The position numbers and the translations under genes were made by a program. Shown here piece after piece: positions 37,488 through 46,772 of a DNA stretch of 64,000 nucleotides. The notes beneath the pieces are model-generated. The model had not been told where the DNA came from and searched no databases. It saw only the letters and a list, made by a program, of their open reading frames with translations. Within the stretch, counting starts at the first letter, position 1; each line of letters starts with the position of its first letter. The stretch comes from Cognatilysobacter xinjiangensis (GTDB lineage Bacteria > Pseudomonadota > Gammaproteobacteria > Xanthomonadales > Xanthomonadaceae): the NCBI RefSeq assembly GCF_014651995.1, contig NZ_BMXY01000005.1:62001-126000 (forward strand). Reading direction: 5' to 3'.

Positions 37488-38921
37488 TTAGATGGTTTCA
37501 ATCTGCTGACGGATGCGCAGCGCCTGCGCGTGCGTCTCGCGCATGCGCTCGTCGAATGCGCGCTCGGACTGGTCCATGCCTACGCGAAAGGCGGCGAACG
37601 ACTCCTGCGCAGTCGCGAGGTACGCCAGCGAGCACGCCATCGCCTGCTGCGATTCCACCAATCGCGTCGCAGTCGCAACGGTCTCGCGGTAGGGCGCCTC
37701 GAGGTGGTTGTCGATCGCGAGCGTCATTGCCATCGACGCCACCAGGCTACCGACCACGCTGCCGATCAGGATGCCCACCGGACCCGCCGGTGCGCCGAGC
37801 GCGGCGCCGATCGACGCGCCGAGCACGCCGCTGCCAGTCTGGAACAGATTGGTTCCGACCCGCTGTTCGAGCTCGGCCGTCGACATTCGCCCTGCCGCGA
37901 CGAGCACGAGGCATTCGATGAGGTCGATCGCGCAGACCGTGGCGCCGGCGATGCCACCGGCCGCGAGGCTGGACTGAAAGACGCTGCCTTGGAACAGCGC
38001 CGGCAGGCCGCGTGCGGTTAGGCTGACCGCCGCCGTCGCACCGGCGGCCTTGAGCGCGCCGTCGGCCGCGGCAAGCGCCGTCTGGGTCAGGATGTACTTC
38101 GCCGCCGCGCCGGGCTCCATCCCACCGTGGCGTACCTGTTGCAGGCAACGGATAGTGTTGAGGCTGCCGGCGATGACCGCGGTCACTAGAGCCGCGGAGG
38201 TGGCGGCCCTGGCGGCCTGCTTGCCCAGGGACGCATCGAGGAACCCGTCGCGGCGGCTGGCGAGCACGTCGTCGGCCTGGCTGCCACCCTTGGCGACTTT
38301 CTTCGCTTCATTCAGCGTCAGGTCCTGCGACTCGACACCATCGTGCCTAAGGCGGGACGTCGACTTGGTCTCGACATGGCGCGCCGCTTCCGCCACCTCT
38401 GGGCGCTTGGCCGCCTCCTTGATCTGGGTGCGGCGTGCGCTCGCCTGCACGTCGCCGAGTTGATCGGCCGGGCACAGGTGGCTGTCGGCGTCTTTGTAGC
38501 GCGCGACCCCGTCGCGCACCTCGCGGAACGCCTTGTGCGTGTCTTCGCCGGTCTTGTAGTACTTGACCTGCACCTTCTGCGGTCCGCTGCTGCCGCCCTG
38601 GATCAGGACGTCGACCGTGGGGTCGTTGGTCCTGATCGGCGTCCCCGGATGGCGGTCGGTGAATGCGCGTACGGACTTATCCTGCAGGATCGCATCGAGA
38701 TTGAAGCTCTCCACATGGAGCACTTCGGCCGCGAACCCCGCCTTACACGGCAGTGACTGCTGGGTCGACGTGATCTTGCGCAGCAGCTCATCGGTAACGC
38801 CCGTTTCCTGCAGCATCTTGCCGACCTCGACCGCGGCCTCGCGACTGTAGATGTAGCTTGTGTCCGGAATCGCCTGTCTCGGCACGCTGCTCTGCTCTCC
38901 CACCTTGCCCCCCTTTTGCAT
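37488..38921 (-). CDS. Putative membrane effector with nuclease-like N-terminus
   Basis: A 477-residue protein. Residues of about 55-125 contain GFAAEVLHVESFNLDAI, then NDPTVDVLIQG and KVQVKYYKTG. This gives an E...D...QxK arrangement like the restriction-endonuclease-fold toxins. Residues of about 225-410 are a series of Gly/Ala-rich hydrophobic segments (for example VLGASIGAALGAPAGPVGILIG) that look like a glycine-zipper membrane domain. A charged tail follows. ATG 38921 is preceded by a G-rich stretch. An effector that acts at the membrane is inference; no homologue was recognised with certainty. Confidence 0.75.
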   Translation of the reverse strand: MQKGGKVGEQSSVPRQAIPDTSYIYSREAAVEVGKMLQETGVTDELLRKITSTQQSLPCKAGFAAEVLHVESFNLDAILQDKSVRAFTDRHPGTPIRTNDPTVDVLIQGGSSGPQKVQVKYYKTGEDTHKAFREVRDGVARYKDADSHLCPADQLGDVQASARRTQIKEAAKRPEVAEAARHVETKSTSRLRHDGVESQDLTLNEAKKVAKGGSQADDVLASRRDGFLDASLGKQAARAATSAALVTAVIAGSLNTIRCLQQVRHGGMEPGAAAKYILTQTALAAADGALKAAGATAAVSLTARGLPALFQGSVFQSSLAAGGIAGATVCAIDLIECLVLVAAGRMSTAELEQRVGTNLFQTGSGVLGASIGAALGAPAGPVGILIGSVVGSLVASMAMTLAIDNHLEAPYRETVATATRLVESQQAMACSLAYLATAQESFAAFRVGMDQSERAFDERMRETHAQALRIRQQIETI

Positions 38922-39339
38922 TAACCGCCCCCCAGATGCGGTGCGCCTCTACGCCACCGGCCGGTCTACCTTTGTCACGATACTCATGCGGCCGCCCATC
39001 TGCCGGATGACCCATTTTGGGAGTTCCGCTACGGACATTGTTTGAACGCGGTCGCGTCCAATGCGACACCGTGTCAGAAATCGTCCTACGGAATCGCAAC
39101 CCTGCTGCATTCAACCGTGAAGTGGCCCGTCTGAGTTTACTCGGCGTCTCGTCACCCGGATCCGAGACAATGAACCCCATTTGAGGGTAATTGATCGGGT
39201 TCCCAGAGTCCGCAACGGGTCGGTGGCAAACGCTAGTCGCCAGTTTGGTCTACCACGTCATTCTGCAGTTGGTCAGGAGCTAGGCCGTCCCGAGCACCGC
39301 CAATGACGGACGCTATGCGCCTCTCATGAGTGACGTTTG
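38922..39339. other. Intergenic stretch with no intact gene
   Basis: I see only short frames. One minus-strand frame of 29 codons near 39040 (SVAELPKWVIRQMGGRMSI) could be the remains of a gene end. The region leads into an integrase remnant and is probably a site of past insertion and deletion. Confidence 0.4.
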
Positions 39340-39528
39340 GCTCGGAGTTCCCATCACCTTTCGACGCACCGAATGCGGCGGACCAAGACGTCGCTGATCT
39401 ACCGGTGCACGAAGAACCTGCGTGCAGTGCAGATCCGCCGCGGTCACACCAAGCTGGAGAGCAGGGTGCGCAATCTAGGTATCGAAGTGGAGGACGCACT
39501 CGAGATGGCGGAGCGAACCGAAGCTTAA
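39340..39528 (+). pseudogene. Tyrosine recombinase C-terminal remnant
   Basis: About 55 residues match the end of a short phage-type integrase family: HRMRRTKTSLIYRCTKNLRAVQ, then RGHTKLESRVRNLGIEVEDALEMAERTE. The family normally has VRYLGIEVDDAL with the catalytic Tyr; here it is Asn. The N-terminal part is missing. It is a decayed gene. Confidence 0.75.
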
Positions 39529-39649
39529 AAGGTACCTTAGGAACCGCACCCTTGAGGCAGCAGACCAAGGGCTGCTTTCGACTGGCAGCGGACATTGATG
39601 CCCCCAATCGAACACAGCACCCGCGATGCGCTGCTCTCTGCGGAATCGA

Positions 39650-40945
39650 CTAGTGCTGGTCGGAAGCTCCCCGCCCGGGCCCAAACGTGGCGACTGCCGG
39701 ATGCGAAAGCAGGCATCCGCGTTCGAGGTCGAACGGGCAGGCATATAGGACGACGCCATCCTGCAGATCGAATGGCTCGTGCGGCTCAGAAAACGCTTCG
39801 CACTTGGGGTATATGAGGACTAGTACGCCGTCGCCCTTTCGATATCTGTGGCCATAGGCGAATAGCTGATAGAAGTCCGGTTGGCTGAGCCCATAGTTCC
39901 GGTCGACATCGTTGGCGTCGAGTAGCTTCCACTTGGCGTCGAGAACCGATACCGACTTCCCGTGTTCCACCAGGAAGTCGGGGCGCAACTGGAAAAGCCG
40001 GCGCCCGTTGTGGGTGCACAGGTATTGGCTTGCCGATTGAGCCCGGAGGGTAGTCTCGCGCGGCAGCGCTCTACGCAAGCACGCTTCGACGTACCGCTCG
40101 TAGAGCTTCTCCATCGGGAAGAGCAGGCTGCGACCGCGCCACTCGCCAAATACCGATAGCGGGCTCCGATCGCCAAGGATGAGCTCGCACCACGGCCGGA
40201 TCGGCTCGTAGTGGCTCATCAGCCGCTCTGTGCTCCAGCGCCTGAGGTCCGCGGGCGCGTCTCGGCTGGCGGGCACATCAATCAGCTGGCGCTCAAGCTC
40301 ATGCGCGAGCCGCCAGCTGCTGGCCTCTCGCGTCTGGTTCGCGACCTTGGTCAGCGCTGCGACGATCAGTCGGTTTTCTGCCCGGTTGACGTCGAACACC
40401 TGATGCTCGACCTGGAATCTATGGCGCCGGGACACCGGCTGCCTGATCTGCTCGCCCACCCGCAACCGACCGCGCAAAAACCCAACCTCTTCCTCGACTG
40501 CCCGGTACTCGGAACGAATGCCCCGCCGGATCAGAAGTACGAGCTCGCGAAGAAACTGCTGAATCACCCATTCACTGACAGGAGCATCAAACGTCGCGAG
40601 ATCCGCCGGGGACGTAGTTCGAACCGGCAGATTCAATGCATGTCTCAGCATGCGAATTAGTAGCCTGCGTGAGGTCGCAGCATCAGAAGCTGTTGCCGTG
40701 TGCTTAGGCAAGATCTCCAGCCGCGTGCCACAGGGCGTTTCAAGGACGCCAACGTAGTTGTCAACACGCAACCACTTTCGCCCTTCAACTTGGACGAGGG
40801 GAGCACCCCCCGATCGATGCCGCTGTGCTTCCATGCAAAGCCAATCGAATGCGGATTGGCTGATGCTCGCGGCATCCAACCCAGCCTCTGGAGGCACGTC
40901 GCCGGTGGCAAGCCGGGCGTGCTCACGGACAGTTACAAGTCTCAC
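39650..40945 (-). CDS. mcrC: McrC-like nuclease subunit
   Basis: McrC is the endonuclease partner of the McrB motor in modification-dependent restriction. The 431-residue protein has a PD-(D/E)XK core near the C-terminus: FQLRPDFLVEH (Asp) followed by VSVLDAKWKLL (D-x-K). The middle shows the McrC features VEEEVGFLRGRLRV and RYVEACLRRALP. The start is GTG 40945, which overlaps the mcrB stop (GTGA). It is the last gene of the four-gene operon headed by the WYL regulator. Confidence 0.9.
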   Translation of the reverse strand: MRLVTVREHARLATGDVPPEAGLDAASISQSAFDWLCMEAQRHRSGGAPLVQVEGRKWLRVDNYVGVLETPCGTRLEILPKHTATASDAATSRRLLIRMLRHALNLPVRTTSPADLATFDAPVSEWVIQQFLRELVLLIRRGIRSEYRAVEEEVGFLRGRLRVGEQIRQPVSRRHRFQVEHQVFDVNRAENRLIVAALTKVANQTREASSWRLAHELERQLIDVPASRDAPADLRRWSTERLMSHYEPIRPWCELILGDRSPLSVFGEWRGRSLLFPMEKLYERYVEACLRRALPRETTLRAQSASQYLCTHNGRRLFQLRPDFLVEHGKSVSVLDAKWKLLDANDVDRNYGLSQPDFYQLFAYGHRYRKGDGVLVLIYPKCEAFSEPHEPFDLQDGVVLYACPFDLERGCLLSHPAVATFGPGRGASDQH

Positions 40946-43263
40946 GCGGGCTCGCTGGAGACTTCAATAATGGCCTTATAGGCCGCCGGGTCGCCGAATG
41001 CGGCGTCGTTGATCTCCCACAGCCGGCTTTCGGTTGGCAGCTCCACGTCGCTACCGAACAGATCTTGAATGGCACCTTGCGTAGCCCGGATGAACCGGAG
41101 ATGCGCAGGCTTGCGATGATCGTTGAGCACCCACGCGATGCGCTGCCAGTCGGCGAAAAAATACTCTTGAAGAAGCGGTAGAACCTTCAAGCGGAATACC
41201 GCCTCGAGCATCTCGACTGAGGGGTCTGCCTTCAATCCGAGGAAGTAGGCGTGCCCGAGTACGTAGTCGCGGCCAAGCAGCGCCTCGATACGTCGATTCA
41301 TGACCCTCAGCATGTCGGCGATCGGAATGCCGGCGACGTCGATCGAGTCGAGGACGCTCACGTCGGGCATCATTTCCACGAACTCGAACCGTCGCCGCAA
41401 CGCGACGTCCATTCCTGCCAACGAGCGGTCGGCAGTATTCATGGTCGCGATAATGTGCACGTTGCGCGGAACACTGAAGCGTTCGCGCGAATACGGGAGC
41501 GTGATCGAAAGTGCTTCGTCGCAGCCGTCGCGCTTGGACGGCTCGACCAGCGTGATCAGTTCGCCAAATATCCGCGAGACATTGCCTCGGTTGATCTCGT
41601 CGATGATTAGCACTCGCGGTTCGGGCGGGGCGTCCGGGTTCGGGGTTGGTGCAAGCAGCGCCCTGAGCCGATCGCGGTTGATCGTCGATGCATTCGGCTC
41701 GTAGATCGTCATCTGGCTGAAGCGGTTCTCCATCAAGTCCGTGTACGGCCGCGCCGGATCGTAGCGGCGAACCCAGCGGACTGGCCGCGCTTGTGTGTAA
41801 GTGTCTTCGCCGCCGCGGTCTCGGTACTCGTACTCCCCGGTAACCTCGCCAATCGCTCGGAACTTCAGGTTGCCTTGCGACACAATGAAGAGGTCGCCCA
41901 CTTTCACCCGACGGATAAACGTGTCGAGTGCCGTGACGGTGTAGTCCGTGGACTCGAACGTCGTTCCTTGCGCATGCTGCAACCGGTCGACGATGTCTGC
42001 TCGCGACTTGACGCCTGAGAGGTCCACCCCGTATCCAAATCCGAGCAACGCGATACCTTTTTGCATGCACTCGTCGAAGATATGCCCCTCGGTCGCCCAG
42101 TCGCCGAGGGAGATCTTCCACACGCGCCGACCGTCGATGTCGAGGTCTCCGCTGGACTCCGTGACCGTACGACTGCGCGCCGCGTCGCAGACCTGACGGA
42201 AAACGCCTGGCTCGACGCGGTAGTGAATGCCTCCAGCCGCCCCGTCGTCCTCGGCCGTTTCGGCCCGGATGCCCTCGACGAAGTCTTCGTAGCTGAAGCT
42301 TTGATGGAAGGTGACGAAGCGGATGCGGCCTGCCTGGGCAAGCTCGTCGTAGCGCGCCTTCAATACTGAGCGCTCCCCCGAGTGCCGTTCCAGGAATTCC
42401 GGATCGACGATCCGCAGCGCTTCCTCGACCGTCCTGTGCGTTTTCCCGGTTCCGGGTGGGCCAAAGAGGATGCGATTGATGGGCTGGTTCACGGGGTGCG
42501 CCTGAACGGGTTTGGTGGAGGAACTGGACTGCTGCTTGGTCGGCGGGGCTATGCCGTCGTATCCATCGCAAAGGTGGTCCAGCTCCTCCCATGAGCGGAC
42601 CTGCACGGCATAGGCCTGGTGGCCTCGGGCGAGGCTAGGTGCGTGGGCTGCGAGATGATGGTTGCGCGTACGTTCGGGCGGATACTCGGTGACCCGGCCG
42701 GGCAGCACTCCGGCTGGGACCGTCTCCACGAACAACTGGATGGACGTTTTCCGCTCGGGCTCCTTGCCAGGATCTACCGCAAGATGCCGGCCCTCACGCG
42801 TGCGGAATGCCACGATGTGCGTGGTACGTCGCGCCGGGCCCGGGTACCGGCGTTCGAGATAGCGAATGGCCAATGCGGCATTGAATGGAGGCTCTTCGAC
42901 TTTACGAATGAGCGTGCCATGGGTGCTCCTGGCGGTCTCGTCCCGATAAACCTCCCACGTTCCGTGGATCGCAGGATCGTAGGGGACGAATGTGGCCGAC
43001 GACCCACGGCCAATCCTGAGCAACTTGTCGTACCGATTGCCGCTGTCGGTGCGTCGCGGCTCGCGCCCGGATGTCTGGGAGGTCCTTTGCGGTGAGTTGA
43101 CCGCCGCGTTATTCAGCGCTTGGGACACAGTACCCAACGGTGTATCCGGACGAGTCTTTTTCAGTTCGCTCCAGACCTCGTCGATGCTCGCACGCCCGCC
43201 CAATGCGCTTACGGCCTGAACGGCCGCAGCCCATTGCGTTGTTTCGTCAGAAACGTCGCTCAT
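40942..43263 (-). CDS. mcrB: McrB-like AAA+ GTPase with inserted domain
   Basis: A 773-residue AAA+ protein of the McrB type. Residues 1-240 form a DNA-recognition region unlike E. coli McrB (RIGRGSSATFVPYDP near 84). Walker A FGPPGTGKTH is at 268-276, TFHQSFSYEDFVEGIR at 318-333, Walker B VLIIDEINRGNVSRIFGELI at 551-570, and the McrB signature ATMNTADRSLAGMDVALRRRF near 620. Between Walker A and B sits an extra block at about 375-520 that looks like an EVE/PUA-type domain (GDLFIVSQGNLKFRAIGEVTG). It overlaps both neighbours by 4 bases. It probably reads modified cytosines and drives McrC. Confidence 0.92.
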   Translation of the reverse strand: MSDVSDETTQWAAAVQAVSALGGRASIDEVWSELKKTRPDTPLGTVSQALNNAAVNSPQRTSQTSGREPRRTDSGNRYDKLLRIGRGSSATFVPYDPAIHGTWEVYRDETARSTHGTLIRKVEEPPFNAALAIRYLERRYPGPARRTTHIVAFRTREGRHLAVDPGKEPERKTSIQLFVETVPAGVLPGRVTEYPPERTRNHHLAAHAPSLARGHQAYAVQVRSWEELDHLCDGYDGIAPPTKQQSSSSTKPVQAHPVNQPINRILFGPPGTGKTHRTVEEALRIVDPEFLERHSGERSVLKARYDELAQAGRIRFVTFHQSFSYEDFVEGIRAETAEDDGAAGGIHYRVEPGVFRQVCDAARSRTVTESSGDLDIDGRRVWKISLGDWATEGHIFDECMQKGIALLGFGYGVDLSGVKSRADIVDRLQHAQGTTFESTDYTVTALDTFIRRVKVGDLFIVSQGNLKFRAIGEVTGEYEYRDRGGEDTYTQARPVRWVRRYDPARPYTDLMENRFSQMTIYEPNASTINRDRLRALLAPTPNPDAPPEPRVLIIDEINRGNVSRIFGELITLVEPSKRDGCDEALSITLPYSRERFSVPRNVHIIATMNTADRSLAGMDVALRRRFEFVEMMPDVSVLDSIDVAGIPIADMLRVMNRRIEALLGRDYVLGHAYFLGLKADPSVEMLEAVFRLKVLPLLQEYFFADWQRIAWVLNDHRKPAHLRFIRATQGAIQDLFGSDVELPTESRLWEINDAAFGDPAAYKAIIEVSSEPA

Positions 43264-46200
43264 ACCTGTAGAGGGTTCTCAGTTAGTTTCGCGATGGCAG
43301 GCGCCCTTTCGTCTTCCTCCGAGTACTCTGCAACCCAGCACAGCAGGTTGACCAGGGCCATCTGCTCGGGGCTGTCGCAGCGCACGCTCAAAAGGGCCGG
43401 GCTTGCCACTACAAACGCGAGACATTGGGCCCGCGAAATCGCGACGTTCAAGCGGTTCTTGCTGAAAAGGAACTCGATGTCGCGTGGCAGCTCTTCGGCT
43501 GAGGATGTCGCCATGCTGACGATGACGGCCGCCGCTTCCTGTCCTTGAAACTTGTCCACCGTCCCCACGCGTGCACCCGCCGGAAGAACCTCCTTCAGAA
43601 GATTCACCTGCAGGTTGTACGGACTGACGACGAGGATGTCCTGGCACGTGAGCCGGCGACCGGCACATTCGCCATCCACGATCGTGGCGTCGAGGAGCCT
43701 GCGATAGATTTCGAGGACCTGCTCAGCTTCCTCGCGGCTACTCTGGGCACATCCTTCGTGCTGAACGGGGATGAAGCGGATTCCCCTGGTCGGAGCGTCG
43801 ACCATCCCGATGACGTGCCGCAGCAACGCGCCGCCCTCGGCCTGCAGGCGACCTTCGTAGACCGCCTCAGAAATGAAGCGACACACGCCCGGGTGCATCC
43901 GCCACGTTCGCGGTAGGAATACGCCCTCGGCGGCAGGGATCGTTGCCCGGCCGTCCATTAGGTACTCCAGGCACGATTCGCCCGACCGTCCCGGATGGGC
44001 ACCCTGGATAGGCTGTCCGAGTTGCATCTGGTCGCCGAGCAGGACGATATTCCTGGCCCGGGTACCCATCGCCACGAGGTTGCCCAGCGATACTTGACCC
44101 GCCTCGTCGACGAACAGGTAGTCGAGTTCGAGGTCTTCCGGCAGTCCCGCGAAGGCCCACGCCGTGCCGGCAAACAGGCGGTGCTCGTCCGGGTCGAAGT
44201 CTTCCTTCTTTGCACTGTTCTGGAACCAGTCGCAATCGAAATGGCTATCGGTGCTTTGACCGGAAGCCTTCTTGAAGCCACGGAAGACAAATCCGCTTTC
44301 CCGCGCCGCGCCCACCGTCGCCTCGAGAAGGTTGTGGATCGCCTTGTGGCTGTTTGAGGTGACACCGACGGAGTGACCGGCAGCAAGCAGCCCCGCGATG
44401 ACCCGCGAGCCGGTGTAGGTCTTGCCGGCCCCGGGCGGCCCTTGGATCACCAGGTACGACGCGTCCAGCCTGCGAATGACGCCAAGCACGTCATCGACGC
44501 TCGGCCGCTCAGGAACCAGATCCTCGCCCGGGCTGACGCCGTTGACCTTGGGAAGTTGCTTGCCCAGAACACGCTTTGTGGCAAAGAAGCGCTCGTCACC
44601 GGCACGCATGCTCTGCGCGAACCTCAAGACGTCTGCTTGTAGCCCTTTGGTGTCCACGGGGCTGGTGGGTCCGAGACTCAACGTGCCCGGCGTGTCGTGG
44701 CTAGGCCCGAACTTGATGCAGGCCCGGCGCGTTTCGGGATCGACCTCAACGAGCTCGACCTCCTTTCCGGTGTCCAGCCGTGTCGCCCGACTGCCACTCC
44801 TGAGCTTGGTGTCCTGTGGCGGGTACCGGTAAGTCACGAGCCGTGATCGCTTGACCGGGACAACCGCGACATCGGGATCCAGAGTCAGGCCCGCCAAGCA
44901 CTCGGCATCCTCCAGCAGCTCCTCCGATTCCATCTCCATGCAATCGAAGTACTTCCACCACTGCGGCTTCTGCTCGCGCCGGTGGAAGTCGATCAGGTGC
45001 AGAGTCATCTCCGTGAGCCGGCGCTCCGGACCGTCGGGCAGCGCGTTGTCGCCCTCGATGCGCCGCCGCAACGCTTCGCGCAACTCGTCGGCTTCCTGCT
45101 TGGCAGAGCTGTCGGCCGCCTGGGGCGCGACTTCGCCGGCTTCCGAGGGCGACCCGACGTCACGCCATGGGAGCTCCGCGGGACGCAGGCCCAGCAGCCA
45201 GCGATGCAGGCCGCATGTCGAATCGACGTCGTCGCGGTTGTAGTCCTCGATCGCCGTCAGCAGTGAGGGGTCGCGGGTCTGCCGCCAGCGGTCGTAGTAG
45301 ATGATGCTCGCGCCGGCCTCTTGGACATCGCCGGAGCGTGCATCGCGGTAGAAGTGCTCGATGTTCTTGATCGAGTAGCCGGACTCTGACACGCGGATCG
45401 CTTCCCGAACGACCTTGTAGAGGTCGACCAACCGGTTCTGCCGAAGCAGGTCGTCGACCTCGGCCTCGCGCGTCGCGTGCATCGAGGCAAGCCGCCGGAT
45501 CGCTGTCTTCTCATATGCCGCGTAGTGGTAGATGTGCGCGTTCGGGTGGCACTCGAGATGACTGGTGACGAAGTCCATGAAGGCTTCGAACGCCGCCTTC
45601 TCCTCGCTCCGGCTGTGGGCCCAGAAGGGTTGGAAGCGGAATCCGGTCGGTTCTTGCCAGCCGACGCCGAAGAGGTACTCCAGCCCGCCGGGTGCCAGCG
45701 GATCGCCTTCCATGTCGAAGTAAAGATCATGCGCGTCCGGCGGCGGAAGCCGCAGGAACCCCAAGGGCGGCTCCGACACCACGGGCAGCAGGTCACATCG
45801 CTTCTGCCCAGTCGTGCGCTCGTGCCATTGCAACTGCGCCTGGTGGCGAAGCACCTGCAACGTCGTGGGGGCGAGTCTGGGCACCGACGCGCCCTCTGGC
45901 AGCCCGGCCAGAGCCTCCAGCGTCATGATGCCCGCCGCATTGAGCTTGCGTATCTGCGACATCCGGATGTTGGCCACACGGCTCAGGTGATCGTCCCGTT
46001 CCCACTGTTCCGCACAGAGGTGATCCCAGGGACACTGCCCGCATTGGTCGCAGGGCACGGGATAGGTGGGTGCGTTGATAGACCGACTGGCGATGAAGCG
46101 CGCCTTGAGCGCGTGGTAGTAGCGGATGTAGTCGCTGACCCGATAGCTCGCACGGGTGCCGTCGCCCAACACGACATGCATGAAGGCCGGCATCCGGCCC

Positions 46201-46676
46201 TGGAGGATCGCCAGGATGGACGAGTAGAAGCACAGCTGGACGAGGTAGGCGGCCTTGGATCGGTGCGCCAGCTTGGTGTCGACGACCTCGTAGCTGTAGG
46301 GGCCGAGATCGGACGGCGTATCGACGCGCTCGAGAAAGTCCGAATAGCCCGCGAAGACGTCGTCCTGCAGTGCGGCTTGATAGATGACATCCGCCCCCTG
46401 CCTGAGCGCTTGGAGCGTGGCCTCGACCTGTTCCGGCAGCGCGCGCCGCGGCTCGCCCAGGTCAGCGATCGACCGGCCCTGGGCGCGCAAGGAATCCAGA
46501 TAAGCCCGCTCGTGGTCCACGCCGAGGTTCTGGATGAGCGTGTCCATCTCGTCCTGTTCGCCCTTCGGCAAAGGCGTAACGAGATGCGCGGTGTCCAAAA
46601 CGCTGAGGTGTTCGCAGCCAAGAAAACGGACCAAGTCCGTCGCCGAATAGATAACGTCGTTTCCGACCTTACGCAT
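43260..46676 (-). CDS. TM0106-family RecB-like nuclease fused to UPF1-like SF1B helicase
   Basis: A 1138-residue fusion. The N-terminus is a Cas4/RecB-like nuclease: a Cys near 21 and CDQCGQCPWDHLC near 209-221 would hold an iron-sulfur cluster, and GYSDFLERVD with YEVVDTKLA gives the D...DxK active site. An RNase H-like domain follows (DLYFDMEGDP near 325). The C-terminal half is a DNA2/UPF1 helicase with IQGPPGAGKTYTG, LFVDEAGQVSLGNL, GDQMQLGQP and VDKFQGQEAAAVIVS. ATG 46676 has GGGGG about 6 bases upstream; a TTG four codons earlier is less likely. Its stop overlaps the mcrB start, so it is part of the same unit. Confidence 0.9.
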   Translation of the reverse strand: MRKVGNDVIYSATDLVRFLGCEHLSVLDTAHLVTPLPKGEQDEMDTLIQNLGVDHERAYLDSLRAQGRSIADLGEPRRALPEQVEATLQALRQGADVIYQAALQDDVFAGYSDFLERVDTPSDLGPYSYEVVDTKLAHRSKAAYLVQLCFYSSILAILQGRMPAFMHVVLGDGTRASYRVSDYIRYYHALKARFIASRSINAPTYPVPCDQCGQCPWDHLCAEQWERDDHLSRVANIRMSQIRKLNAAGIMTLEALAGLPEGASVPRLAPTTLQVLRHQAQLQWHERTTGQKRCDLLPVVSEPPLGFLRLPPPDAHDLYFDMEGDPLAPGGLEYLFGVGWQEPTGFRFQPFWAHSRSEEKAAFEAFMDFVTSHLECHPNAHIYHYAAYEKTAIRRLASMHATREAEVDDLLRQNRLVDLYKVVREAIRVSESGYSIKNIEHFYRDARSGDVQEAGASIIYYDRWRQTRDPSLLTAIEDYNRDDVDSTCGLHRWLLGLRPAELPWRDVGSPSEAGEVAPQAADSSAKQEADELREALRRRIEGDNALPDGPERRLTEMTLHLIDFHRREQKPQWWKYFDCMEMESEELLEDAECLAGLTLDPDVAVVPVKRSRLVTYRYPPQDTKLRSGSRATRLDTGKEVELVEVDPETRRACIKFGPSHDTPGTLSLGPTSPVDTKGLQADVLRFAQSMRAGDERFFATKRVLGKQLPKVNGVSPGEDLVPERPSVDDVLGVIRRLDASYLVIQGPPGAGKTYTGSRVIAGLLAAGHSVGVTSNSHKAIHNLLEATVGAARESGFVFRGFKKASGQSTDSHFDCDWFQNSAKKEDFDPDEHRLFAGTAWAFAGLPEDLELDYLFVDEAGQVSLGNLVAMGTRARNIVLLGDQMQLGQPIQGAHPGRSGESCLEYLMDGRATIPAAEGVFLPRTWRMHPGVCRFISEAVYEGRLQAEGGALLRHVIGMVDAPTRGIRFIPVQHEGCAQSSREEAEQVLEIYRRLLDATIVDGECAGRRLTCQDILVVSPYNLQVNLLKEVLPAGARVGTVDKFQGQEAAAVIVSMATSSAEELPRDIEFLFSKNRLNVAISRAQCLAFVVASPALLSVRCDSPEQMALVNLLCWVAEYSEEDERAPAIAKLTENPLQV

Positions 46677-46772
46677 GAGTGCCCCCAAACGCGGTTGCGC
46701 GCGCCCGCGGTAACGCCGCAGGGGCGGTCAATGTCAGGTGGTCGTGCGACAAGCCGTGTCGGAGAGGCGGGA

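Noticed and set aside
38788-39180. Minus-strand frame upstream of the membrane effector
   Set aside because: It overlaps the effector start in another frame and is rich in Arg and Gly as expected of a shadow.
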